39,845 bases of DNA from NCBI GenBank assembly GCA_017601245.1, contig JAFNJB010000055.1:1-39845 (forward strand), read 5' to 3'. Made by a program: the position numbers and the translations under genes. The notes under the pieces are model-generated. The model made no database searches and was not told where the DNA came from. It worked only from the letters and a program-made list of their open reading frames with translations. Below are positions 16,870 to 24,951 of this stretch, piece after piece (the first letter of the stretch is position 1; every line of letters begins with the position of its first letter). The DNA is from Candidatus Brockarchaeota archaeon. Lineage in GTDB: Archaea; Thermoproteota; EX4484-205; JAAOZP01.

Positions 16870-17751
16870 TTGAAAATAATAATCGGCCCCGCCAGTTTAG
16901 GCTTGGGAGGAAGAATCTGTTCACTTCTAGGCTTGGAAAAAATCAACATCTATACTAAAGAGTTCCCAGACGGGGAAGTTTACGTGAGGCTGCTCGGTGA
17001 CGTTAAGGATGTAGACGCATTGATAATCCAGTCATTGTCTCCTCCACAAGATAGGAATCTCATGATATTGCTACAATTAATAGCTGCATTCAAAGCCAAC
17101 GGTGGCAAGAATGCTTTCGTCATAATTCCGTACATGGCTTATGCTCGTCAAGACAGGGTATTCTTGCCTGGAGAAAACGCTTCCGCATACTTGATTGCTA
17201 AGATGATAGAAGCTGCGGGCGCTGACCATGTGGCCTTAATCGAGCCTCATAGCGAGCATGCAACTCAGGGTTTTAGAAATAAGGTCGTAATAGACGTAAC
17301 CCGCTCTTTCGCAAAGTATTACCTTGAGAACGGCTTTAAGGGGGCCTATGTAGTCGCGCCAGATAAGAATGCTGCTACAAGGGCACGTAGGCTTGCCGAA
17401 ATGATCGACGGAGGCTTCGGATGGGTTGAAAAAATCAGGGATAAAGAGACGGGAGGAATCTCCTCTAGCGAGGGAGAGCTCAATCCAAGCGGTAGGAAAA
17501 CTATTCTCATAGACGATATAATAAGCACCGGCGGTACTATTATTGAGGCGATGAAGCTGCTGAAAGCAAAAGGCGCTTCGCATATATCTGTCGCTTGCGT
17601 CCACGGTCTGTTTGTAGGCGATGCCTACGATAAGATCAAAAGTGCAGGTGCTTCGATCATTTTATCGTCGGATACTGTTGAGAGTCAGTATTCAAACATT
17701 TCAGTAGCTGAAGAAGTAGTTAGGACTCTTAGGGAGAAGAACTGGCTCTGA
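16870..17751 (+). CDS. prs: Ribose-phosphate pyrophosphokinase (PRPP synthetase)
   Basis: Makes PRPP from ribose 5-phosphate and ATP for nucleotide, histidine and tryptophan synthesis. Visible motifs are the N-terminal EFPDGEVYVRL, the flexible-loop region YMAYARQDRVFLPGE, and the PRPP-binding motif LIDDIISTGGTI near residue 217. The TTG at 16870 gives the family start MKIIIGPASLG and 293 residues; TTG 16861 would add three residues but lies too near the TATA box. It shares a transcript with the tRNA methyltransferase, whose reading frame overlaps its stop codon. Confidence 0.94.
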   Translation: MKIIIGPASLGLGGRICSLLGLEKINIYTKEFPDGEVYVRLLGDVKDVDALIIQSLSPPQDRNLMILLQLIAAFKANGGKNAFVIIPYMAYARQDRVFLPGENASAYLIAKMIEAAGADHVALIEPHSEHATQGFRNKVVIDVTRSFAKYYLENGFKGAYVVAPDKNAATRARRLAEMIDGGFGWVEKIRDKETGGISSSEGELNPSGRKTILIDDIISTGGTIIEAMKLLKAKGASHISVACVHGLFVGDAYDKIKSAGASIILSSDTVESQYSNISVAEEVVRTLREKNWL

Positions 17752-18782
17752 GCGATAAACAGAAATGGGTTAGGCTTTTCGCACTCCTCTCAGGAGAACA
17801 CGAGAGGCTTCCCTTTGCCGAATTGGAGGGGGCTCTTGAAGCAGAGAATGTTCCAAAGAATGTTCTTGAGCCATTCATCCAAGTTTACAGGTTTGAAGCA
17901 CCGCTGGAACCTGCTATAAGAGCCTTCAGAAGACTAGCCCTATCCCATTTCTTATACGAGGAGCTTTGCATAATGGAAAAGGGTGTTTCCGATATTGAAG
18001 TAATAGACTCAGTTTCAAGGAAACGTCTCACTGGAAGTGTTGCTTTCAGAGTTAGGAGGGTCAGGGGTAGTCTAACTCCGGAAGAATCATTCAGCTTAGA
18101 GAGGAGGCTCAACGCTAGGGCTAAAGACGTCGGATTATTAGTAGATTTAGAGAATCCCAGGAACCTAATAGAGGTTATCGTCTCGGGAAGCTTTCTTTTA
18201 ATCGGTAGGAGAATCTGCTCTAGTGATAGGCGTAAGGTGTTTTCAAGGAGTGGGGGCACTAGGCCTTTCTTCCACCCCTCTAGCTTAAAGGCAGAGCTTG
18301 CCAGGGCGATGCTCAATCTCGCGAGGGTTAGGAGAGGCAGCATAGTATTAGACCCTTTCTCTGGTACGGGGACGATCCTCGTTGAGGCATATGAGCTTCA
18401 AGCAATACCAGTAGGACTGGAGATCGACCCTGCAATGGCCTACCCCTCCATTAGAAACTATAAATGGTTTGGGGCAGTTGGGGTTTGCCAAATACTGGGA
18501 GATGCGAGATGTATGCCTTTAAGAAGTGTGGATGCTATTGTCACCGACCCTCCTTATGGAAGAAGGGCTTCAACGCATGGTTTAGACTCGTTGAAGGTCT
18601 ACGAGGAGTTTATAAAAAATGCAGCCGGAGTGCTCCGTAAAAGTGGGAGGATGGTTCTTCTCGCCCCCAGCGAAATGCCCGTAGAAGACTTTATAGAGTC
18701 TAATGGTCTTATGATTACAGAAACGTATTTTATGGAGGTTCATTCAAGTCTTACCAGGAAACTACTGGTGGCGAAGAGTTGA
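17748..18782 (+). CDS. trmG10: tRNA (guanine-10-N2) methyltransferase, TrmG10/Trm11 family; likely CTG start
   Basis: Methylates G10 of tRNA. It has an N-terminal THUMP-type region, the SAM-binding motif VLDPFSGTGTILVEA and the amino-methylase motif DPPYGR at about residues 267-272. The first ATG/GTG/TTG in frame is TTG 17823, but that would delete RLFALLSGEHERLPFAELEG, which matches the conserved family start. The frame is open back to 17733 and the only near-cognate starts are CTG 17742 and CTG 17748. CTG 17748 overlaps the prs stop as CTGA and has GGAGAAG about 9 nt upstream. The protein would be 344 residues. Confidence 0.88.
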   Translation: MSDKQKWVRLFALLSGEHERLPFAELEGALEAENVPKNVLEPFIQVYRFEAPLEPAIRAFRRLALSHFLYEELCIMEKGVSDIEVIDSVSRKRLTGSVAFRVRRVRGSLTPEESFSLERRLNARAKDVGLLVDLENPRNLIEVIVSGSFLLIGRRICSSDRRKVFSRSGGTRPFFHPSSLKAELARAMLNLARVRRGSIVLDPFSGTGTILVEAYELQAIPVGLEIDPAMAYPSIRNYKWFGAVGVCQILGDARCMPLRSVDAIVTDPPYGRRASTHGLDSLKVYEEFIKNAAGVLRKSGRMVLLAPSEMPVEDFIESNGLMITETYFMEVHSSLTRKLLVAKS

Positions 18783-19705
18783 AGAAGACGCAGCCTTTCG
18801 GAAGGCTTTTCCTATTGGGGACGTCTGCGGCAGTTCCAACTCCTAGTAGGAGTCATCCTTGCATAGCCCTATGGTGGAGGGGTGAGACAATGCTATTTGA
18901 TTGCGGAGAGGGGGCTCAGAGACAGTTGATGATAGCTGGTTTAAGCATTGAGAAGATTTCAAACATATTCATAACACACATGCATGGAGACCATGTCCTC
19001 GGCCTCCCGGGCTTGTTAATGACGATGAGTCTCCAAAACAGGAGAAGCCCCCTTAGAATATTCGGTCCAAATGGACTCAAACAGTTCATAGAATCGTGTT
19101 TGCCAATGATATTTCATCAACCAGCCTTCCCTCTTGATATTCAAGAATTCGTAGGAAACGTTTTAGTTACATCTGGTAAGAACTATAGGGTTTATTCTTA
19201 CCGCGTAAAGCATTCAATAGAATCATATGCTTATTGTTTCAAAGAAGATGATAGGCCTGGAAAATTCAATGTTGAAAAGGCTGAGGAATTGGGAATCAAA
19301 CCCGGGCCATTGAGAAGCATGCTTGTCAAGGGAGAATCGGTTAGGCTTGAAAACGGTAGGGTGGTCAAGCCGGAGGAAGTCGTAGGTCCTCCCAGACCTG
19401 GGGTTAAGATAGTGTACACGGGCGATATGGGAGATACTCCTGGCTTCGAAGAGTTTTGTCGGAATGCAGATATTCTAATACACGAGGCTACTTTCGACGA
19501 GTCGATGAATGCTCAAGCTGACGAGTTGCAACATTCAACATGTATAGAAGCTGCTAAGCTTGCTGCTAGAGCTGGTGTTAAAAGACTAATATTGACTCAC
19601 ATAAGCTCAAGATACGGCGATACTTCTGTAATACTGGAGCAGGCTAAGAGATTTTTCAATAACGTTCAAGTTGCTGAAGACTTCATGTCTATTGATATTT
19701 TCTAG
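18779..19705 (+). CDS. rnz: Ribonuclease Z
   Basis: Cuts the 3' trailer from precursor tRNAs. The metallo-beta-lactamase signature is HMHGDH at residues 67-72, with later zinc ligands in YTGDMGDT and LTHISSRYGD. 308 residues is the normal short-form length. The start TTG overlaps the upstream stop (TTGA), so prs, trmG10 and rnz form one operon that mixes PRPP synthesis and tRNA maturation. The CCA enzyme nearby acts on the 3' ends made by this nuclease. Confidence 0.95.
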   Translation: MKKTQPFGRLFLLGTSAAVPTPSRSHPCIALWWRGETMLFDCGEGAQRQLMIAGLSIEKISNIFITHMHGDHVLGLPGLLMTMSLQNRRSPLRIFGPNGLKQFIESCLPMIFHQPAFPLDIQEFVGNVLVTSGKNYRVYSYRVKHSIESYAYCFKEDDRPGKFNVEKAEELGIKPGPLRSMLVKGESVRLENGRVVKPEEVVGPPRPGVKIVYTGDMGDTPGFEEFCRNADILIHEATFDESMNAQADELQHSTCIEAAKLAARAGVKRLILTHISSRYGDTSVILEQAKRFFNNVQVAEDFMSIDIF

Positions 19706-20246
19706 ATAGAATTTCCTGAAGTTTCTTCAAAGTTTTTTCCTTAAGGTCTTCTAGGCTACTTTCGTTCAACACGTAAACATCGCTTAAGGCAATTACTCCA
19801 CCTACTCCAACTGAAATTTCAACCCTATCCCTCTCCTCAAGCTCTCCAATTATTTTAGAGTCGTCCGGCCTATTCCTATTGGAAAGCCTGCTGTATCTTA
19901 GTCTTGTTGGCGACAATACTCCTACCGTAGTTACGGAATAGCCCTTTGACTTGAAGTATTCTACTTCTCTCAGAGATCTGACACCATCTACGATTATTAC
20001 ATCACCATCTATTTTCTCTATCTTCTTATCGACAAGCATTGCAACAGCGCTTTCTCCAAATTCTCTCCTCAGTTCAATCATAAACCTGCTCATTTCGATT
20101 ATATTCTTGCCTAGGCCACGCGCCTCTGCCTCTTCTCTGACAGCATCTCCCATCGATACGATTGGAAAACCCATTTCACCCATTATTTTGGCGACAGTAG
20201 TCTTTCCAGAGCCTGGCATTCCCGTTATGAGTATCAGATGTTTCAA
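19689..20246 (-). CDS. UPF0200 P-loop nucleotide kinase-like protein
   Basis: An archaeal protein of the UPF0200 family, related to small nucleoside or dephospho-CoA kinases; the substrate is not known. The P-loop GMPGSGKTTVAK is near the start, followed by SMGDAVREEAEARGL and VIIVDGVRSLREVEYFK, the family blocks. I set the start at TTG 20246 (MKHLILITGMPG, 185 residues). The frame is open to a TTG at 20279, but that overlaps the TATA box TTTATATA, so the longer form cannot be on the mRNA. The 3' end overlaps rnz by 17 nt on the opposite strand. Confidence 0.85.
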   Translation of the reverse strand: MKHLILITGMPGSGKTTVAKIMGEMGFPIVSMGDAVREEAEARGLGKNIIEMSRFMIELRREFGESAVAMLVDKKIEKIDGDVIIVDGVRSLREVEYFKSKGYSVTTVGVLSPTRLRYSRLSNRNRPDDSKIIGELEERDRVEISVGVGGVIALSDVYVLNESSLEDLKEKTLKKLQEILSRKYQ

Positions 20247-20266
20247 CAATTCTCCAATAGCAATAA

Positions 20267-20276
20267 GGTATATAAA
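20267..20276. promoter_or_regulatory. Shared bidirectional TATA box
   Basis: GTATATAAAC on plus reads GTTTATATAC on minus. Its centre is about 30 nt from the thpR ATG (20301) and about 25 nt from the UPF0200 TTG (20246). No other TATA candidate lies between the two genes, so one element probably serves both leaderless transcripts. Confidence 0.6.
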
Positions 20277-20300
20277 CAATATCCTTGAAATAATTGGGAA

Positions 20301-20852
20301 ATGGTCAGAGTCTTCGTCTCATTAGACATTGAAGACAACAATATAGTCAACAGAGTGTCTGAAATACAGAGGAGAATGGTTGAGACCCGTGCAGACCTGA
20401 AGCTTGTAGACACTAAGATTCTACACGTAACCCTGTTCTTCATAGGCGAGGTTCATGAGGGTATGATTAATGAGTTGTGTAGAGTCCTTTCTAGGGTTGA
20501 GGGACATCCCTTGGAGATAGAAATCCGTGGGCTTGGAGCCTTCCCTACGGTCTCTCAACCTAGAGTAGTATTCGCAAAAATCAATAAGGGTGCTGATAAG
20601 ATCGTCGACAGGGCTGGAAGGGTTTCTGAAGCATTGTCGAGCCTTGGTTTAAGGATGAGTGAAGAGTTTTCTCCTCACGTAACCTTGGCGAGAGTTAGGA
20701 GCCGCATTGGCGTAGATAAGCTTATAATGTTCATTAAAGATAACTCAGATATTCTCATCGGAGAAACCGTTACTAGTAGGCTTAGGCTTAAGAAGAGCAC
20801 ACTTACTCCCAGGGGCCCCATATATGAGACCCTCTGGGAAAAAATTGATTAA
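20301..20852 (+). CDS. thpR: RNA 2',3'-cyclic phosphodiesterase (ThpR/LigT)
   Basis: A 183-residue 2H phosphoesterase that opens 2',3'-cyclic phosphates and can join some tRNA half molecules in vitro. The two HxT motifs are LHVTLFFIG (H42-T44) and PHVTLARVR (H126-T128). It starts MVRVFVSLDI, typical of the family. It is leaderless from the shared TATA box. It sits 22 nt before the CCA enzyme gene, so the two probably act in tRNA end processing together. Confidence 0.93.
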   Translation: MVRVFVSLDIEDNNIVNRVSEIQRRMVETRADLKLVDTKILHVTLFFIGEVHEGMINELCRVLSRVEGHPLEIEIRGLGAFPTVSQPRVVFAKINKGADKIVDRAGRVSEALSSLGLRMSEEFSPHVTLARVRSRIGVDKLIMFIKDNSDILIGETVTSRLRLKKSTLTPRGPIYETLWEKID

Positions 20853-20874
20853 TAGGTTTCGATGACTATAAACT

Positions 20875-22287
20875 ATGTCGTATGGTCTTCAAGAGGTTAT
20901 TCAAGAGGTTTTAAGGAGGATCAAGCCAAACGTGGAAGAGAGAAACCATATGGATAACGTTCTCTCCAAGGTTGTTTCAAAGCTTCAAGAAGAGTTTAAG
21001 AATATTGAACCAGAGGCAGATGTGCTTATCGAGGGCTCAGTAGCCAAGGATACTTGGCTGAGTGGAGAGACTGATGCTGATGTTTTCGTAAGATTCCCAG
21101 TGAAATGGAAGAAGGATGATATGGGAAGAACATTGATAGACTGCGTCAAGAGGGTTTTCGGCTCCGAGAATTGTAGGCTAAGGTTTGCAGAACATCCCTA
21201 CGTAACAGTCAGGATAGAGGGGATTAACGTAGACATAGTTCCGTGCTACAGGGTCAATAGGGGAGAGTACAGGAGTGCTACTGATAGGACCGTTTTCCAC
21301 ACGGAATTCGTAAGGGAAAAGCTTAGTCAAGAAATGAGGGATGAAGCACGCCTTTTGAAGAAATTCTTCAAGGGTATAGGAGTATACGGTGCTGAGATAA
21401 AGACAAGAGGATTCAGTGGCTTCCTAGTTGAGCTTCTAGTATACTCATTAGGCGGATTCAAAGAAACGCTTGAAAAACTATCCTCTTTCAAGCCTCCTTT
21501 AATACTTGACCCAGGTGATTTGTACAAGGGTAGGGAAGAGGAATTATACAGAAGGGCACGGGATAGTCTGATTTGCGTAATAGACCCCGTGGATGAGCTC
21601 AGGAATGTTGCTGCAGCTGTGAGTGGGGAGAGTCTGAGCATAGCGCAATACGCATCTTATTTGATGCTTAAGAAGCCTTCTGTTAAATTCTTCTATCCTA
21701 CTCACAAGGCTTCTAAAGAGGAAATTAGGGGAATAGTTAGAAGCAGGGGGTTGAACATGTTTGCAATAACGATACCTGCTTGGACGGATATTCCGGATAT
21801 TCTATGGGGGCAGGCATACAGGCTCCTCTCTAGGATCAGCATATTTCTTGAAGAAAACGAGTTTAGAGTCTTAATGGATAAGGTTTGGAGTGACGAGGAG
21901 AAGAACGTGGTATTGCTGTTCATACTGGAGGAAGTTGAGAAGAGGGCTGCAGTCTTACACATGGGCCCCCCGTATTTCAGCAGTAATGTCCCCATTTTCA
22001 TCGAAACTTATTTGAACAATGAGAGGACTCTAGTACAGCCGTTTCCTAGAAATGGGAGGTGGTGGACGATATTAAAACCGAAGGCGAAGGATGTGAGTGA
22101 AGTCATATCTAAGGCTTTTTCTTCAAAGGAATTTCTTAAAGGCTTTTCAGAGAATGTTTTGAAAGCGATTTCTGAAAGCAAGATGTATTGCGGTGAGGAT
22201 GTTGTTGAAGCCGTGGACAATACTGGTTATTTATCTTTCCTAGAGAAATGTATTCATCCTTTCTCTTGGATGCTTAGAGAAGACTAG
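20875..22287 (+). CDS. cca: CCA-adding tRNA nucleotidyltransferase (archaeal class I)
   Basis: Adds CCA to tRNA 3' ends. The tRNA-Pro gene in this window ends at the discriminator A and needs it. The nucleotidyltransferase core has GSVAKDTWLSGETDADVFVRF (metal ligands D67 and D69) and a third Asp near 120 in GINVDIVPCYRV. 470 residues is the usual archaeal length. The 3' end overlaps the DUF72 gene on the opposite strand by 14 nt. Confidence 0.95.
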   Translation: MSYGLQEVIQEVLRRIKPNVEERNHMDNVLSKVVSKLQEEFKNIEPEADVLIEGSVAKDTWLSGETDADVFVRFPVKWKKDDMGRTLIDCVKRVFGSENCRLRFAEHPYVTVRIEGINVDIVPCYRVNRGEYRSATDRTVFHTEFVREKLSQEMRDEARLLKKFFKGIGVYGAEIKTRGFSGFLVELLVYSLGGFKETLEKLSSFKPPLILDPGDLYKGREEELYRRARDSLICVIDPVDELRNVAAAVSGESLSIAQYASYLMLKKPSVKFFYPTHKASKEEIRGIVRSRGLNMFAITIPAWTDIPDILWGQAYRLLSRISIFLEENEFRVLMDKVWSDEEKNVVLLFILEEVEKRAAVLHMGPPYFSSNVPIFIETYLNNERTLVQPFPRNGRWWTILKPKAKDVSEVISKAFSSKEFLKGFSENVLKAISESKMYCGEDVVEAVDNTGYLSFLEKCIHPFSWMLRED

Positions 22288-23002
22288 CAAACAACTTTAC
22301 AGAATCGAGCATTTTCTTATTGTTGAATAAGACGTAGACTTCTTCAGCATCTCTTAAGCCCCTTATAATGCTTATCAGCTTCTTTAAATCATCAAGGCTA
22401 TACTCATAGCTGTAATTGTATCTTTTCCCAAGTCCGTGGAGTCTAAAATAGTATACGCCCGTAGTTAGAGGCTGATCCCAGAACGGGTCTACTACATGAA
22501 TCAATTCGAGCTTCTCCAATAGGCTTTTCGTAATGTTTTTCTTATCCAACCATTCTCCACGAGGCTCCCAGGCGAGGAGCAATCCTCCCCTATCTATTTC
22601 CTTGAAGAACTTCTTCATATTGTCGATATTCTTAGGAGAGGGGCCGAAGCTCGGAGGAGTCTGGAAAACAACTATCTTAGCGCTAAGTTTCTTAGCGATC
22701 TCCAATGTTTTATCCCAGGCTTCAAAGACTTTTCTTGAAGGATTGAAGTTACCATAATCCTTGAGCTCCCCCTTGCTCAACCCGCTTCTCTTCCACGTGG
22801 GGCTCTCCGGCGGGTGTGTAACGCCCTGCCAAGCCTTCAGGGTGAATTCAAAATCATCGGGTGCTTGTTTCCTCCATTTTTCCGCAGTTTTAAGCATGGG
22901 GAGCTTGTAAAAAGTAGACTGTAATTCGACGAGGCTAAACTCGGAGAAATACCTGCTTAGAGACAGGGGGAAACCGCAACAACCGTATTTAATAGTTGCC
23001 AA
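22274..23002 (-). CDS. DUF72 (YecE-like) TIM-barrel protein
   Basis: A 242-residue protein of the DUF72 family, whose reaction is unknown. Family features are the opening TIKYGCCGFP, the ELQSTFYKLP strand, FEFTLKAWQGVTHPP, and the C-terminal YYFRLHGLGKRYNYSYEYS. The start is TTG 23002, with a TATA-like TTTTTAAG about 32 nt upstream. It is divergent from purA and its end overlaps cca. No operon partner suggests a function. Confidence 0.85.
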   Translation of the reverse strand: MATIKYGCCGFPLSLSRYFSEFSLVELQSTFYKLPMLKTAEKWRKQAPDDFEFTLKAWQGVTHPPESPTWKRSGLSKGELKDYGNFNPSRKVFEAWDKTLEIAKKLSAKIVVFQTPPSFGPSPKNIDNMKKFFKEIDRGGLLLAWEPRGEWLDKKNITKSLLEKLELIHVVDPFWDQPLTTGVYYFRLHGLGKRYNYSYEYSLDDLKKLISIIRGLRDAEEVYVLFNNKKMLDSVKLFASLL

Positions 23003-23092
23003 CCCTGGGGTTATATTGTTAACTTAGGCTTAAAAACAATATGGAAAAGGCTTTATACTCCTTGCTTTAGAAAGCCCGTTTGTGAAGCGAGG

Positions 23093-24120
23093 ATGCTTAC
23101 AGTAATAGTGTCAGGATTCTTCGGCGACGAGGGAAAACCTGCAGAGGGTCCCTAGAGGGAAAAGTCGCCGCGTTCCTGGCACTAAGGGAGCGTCCGAAGG
23201 TGGCTGTTCGAGTCGGTTCTGTAAATGCTGGACACACCGTGGTTTATAGGGGGAACATGTATAAGCTTAGGATGATACCGAGTGCCTTTATCGTCCCGGA
23301 AACAAGGCTCTTGATAGGAGCAGGTGCGAATGTTGATCCAAAGGTTCTCTTAAGCGAGATTACTACGCTGGGTGTAGAAGGCAGGGTATTTGTAGATGGT
23401 AATGCATCAGTAATTGAACAGAAGCACATAGACGCAGATAAGGGGAGCGATTTCTTCAGGGAGTTCATAGGTACTACTGGAACAGGTGTTTCTCCCGCTC
23501 TTGTCGATAGAGTAGCTAGAAAAGCGAAGCTTGTAAAAGATATTCCGGAATTGGGCAAGTATGTTGTAGATGTTTCTGAAGAAGTTAATTCTGCTCTAGA
23601 TAGGGGGGAGACTGTGCATATTGAGGGGACGCAGGGTTTCTACCTGAGCCTCTACCACGGTACTTACCCATATGTTACGGGTAGGGACACTACTGCTGCA
23701 GCAGTCTGTAGCGAAGTTGGAGTCGGTCCAAAAAGGGTAGATGAAGTAATACTAGTCCTCAAGAGCTTCATAACGAGAGTTGGCAATGGGCCTTTGGAAA
23801 ACGAGCTCTCTCCCGAGGAGGCTGAGAAAAGGGGTTTTGTGGAAAGAGGCACGGTCACGGGCAGGCTTAGGAGGGCTGCGCCATTCAACTTCCAAATGGC
23901 TAAACGTGCCTGCAAAGTAAACGGAGCAACACAAATAGCTGTAACCAAAGTAGATGTGCTTTTCCCAGAGTGTTCAAAAGCCAGAAACAGAGAATCACTG
24001 TCTGAGAGATGCTTGGAATTCCTTAAGAAGATTCAAGATGAAACCGGCGTACCCGTAACTATAGTCGGCACCGGTCCGGACGCTGAAGACACCGTATATC
24101 TCGGCCCCGAGGGGGTTTAG
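23093..24120 (+). CDS. purA: Adenylosuccinate synthetase, interrupted by a 20-nt BHB intron
   Basis: Makes adenylosuccinate from IMP, aspartate and GTP, the first step to AMP. Read straight, the frame opens at ATG 23093 and hits TAG at 23153, while the rest of the enzyme (GSVNAGHTVVYRG onward) lies in another frame with no standard start before GTG 23200. Removing 23136-23155 joins 23093-23135 to 23156-24120, giving an unbroken 335-residue protein, the normal short archaeal length, with the GDEGKGKVAAFLAL active-site loop intact. Later blocks such as IEGTQGFYLSLYHGTYPYVT and RRAAPFNFQMAK are well kept, so this does not look like a decayed gene. A TATA-like CTTTATAC lies about 38 nt before the ATG. 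Confidence 0.88.
23136..23155 (+). other. Predicted 20-nt BHB intron in the purA mRNA
   Basis: The fold is regular. Central helix AGGG (23130-23133) pairs with CCCT (23150-23153). The 5' bulge is AAA (23134-23136) and the 3' bulge AGA (23154-23156). The inner helix ACCT/GGGT (23137-23140/23146-23149) closes the loop GCAGA. GGCGAC (23123-23128) and GTCGCC (23164-23169) can close the outside. Cutting after the second base of each bulge, as the archaeal tRNA splicing endonuclease does, removes exactly these bases and restores GDEGKGK. Confidence 0.8.
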
Positions 24121-24132
24121 CGGTTTAGATTT

Positions 24133-24855
24133 CTATTGTTGTTGGCTTTGTACAACGCTTTGAAGCCTTACGACAAGTGGGCTATCGGCATTCTGCTGTC
24201 TATTATTATTCAATGCTCTCAACAGCTCTATGAAATTGCTTCTTTGTGATACTGCTGGTTCATGGGATGTCTTCTGCTTTAAGTTTTTCAATCTGGCGAG
24301 GATTGATTCCGTTTCCTTTATTTCCAGTAGGGTAATGTCTAAGTTTGATTCTATCATCGTCTCAGCAGCCTTATAGCTTATTTCATCAACTTCGCCTGTT
24401 GAAAGCTGAACCCTATTTATAGACCTTATTCTAGTCATCATGTCAAGCCTGTTTTTAAGATCTTCTTGAACCTTGGTAAGCTCTGAAACCAGCTCAGTAA
24501 TCTTATTGTTAAGCTCATTCATATCCTTAGTATACGTGTTTTTAAGCTCGTCGTATATGTTAGTAGGTATTTGATGCTCCTGTCTAAGTTTTTCAAGAGC
24601 CTCCAGCCTCCTCCTAGTAATCTCAATACTCCTTATGAGACTCTCAGCTCTTATTTTCCAAAAGTTCTTTAAAACAACATACTCTTTACCGGCTTCCACG
24701 GCCTCTCCATCGACTTTCAGAAAACTCCCATTCGGCATCATTATGAAGAAGTTTGACGGTGTCCCTCTTGAGTCGATTTCAAAACCTACTAGAGTACCGA
24801 TTTCCCTTTCATAAATGTCCTTTACTGGTAAACCCAGTATTTTACTGTAATCCAT
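24133..24855 (-). CDS. cdvA: CdvA, cell-division scaffold protein
   Basis: The DNA- and membrane-associated protein that recruits ESCRT-III (CdvB) to the division site in Crenarchaeota. The 240 residues follow the CdvA plan: an N-terminal PRC-barrel (residues 1-65, ILGLPVKDIYEREIGTLVGF), a long coiled coil (about 65-195) with the family stretch RRLEALEKLRQEHQIP, and a low-complexity tail ending SPLVVRLQSVV, which resembles the short C-terminal peptide that binds CdvB. A TATA-like ATTAAATAG lies about 31 nt before the ATG. No cdvB or cdvC is next to it, although the three usually cluster. Confidence 0.87.
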   Translation of the reverse strand: MDYSKILGLPVKDIYEREIGTLVGFEIDSRGTPSNFFIMMPNGSFLKVDGEAVEAGKEYVVLKNFWKIRAESLIRSIEITRRRLEALEKLRQEHQIPTNIYDELKNTYTKDMNELNNKITELVSELTKVQEDLKNRLDMMTRIRSINRVQLSTGEVDEISYKAAETMIESNLDITLLEIKETESILARLKNLKQKTSHEPAVSQRSNFIELLRALNNNRQQNADSPLVVRLQSVVQSQQQ

Positions 24856-24951
24856 TATCCTTGGTTTCTACTGGAGCATGCTATTTAATCTAACCGTAAA
24901 AAGTATTGATAATTAGCCATAATATTTTTGACTTAAATAATTACAAATTTT

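Noticed and set aside
23093-24120. purA as a pseudogene or as a gene starting at GTG 23200
   Set aside because: The rest of the gene is fully conserved, a start at 23200 would delete the catalytic GDEGKGK loop, and the inserted bases fit a BHB fold exactly. An assembly error cannot be excluded without reads.
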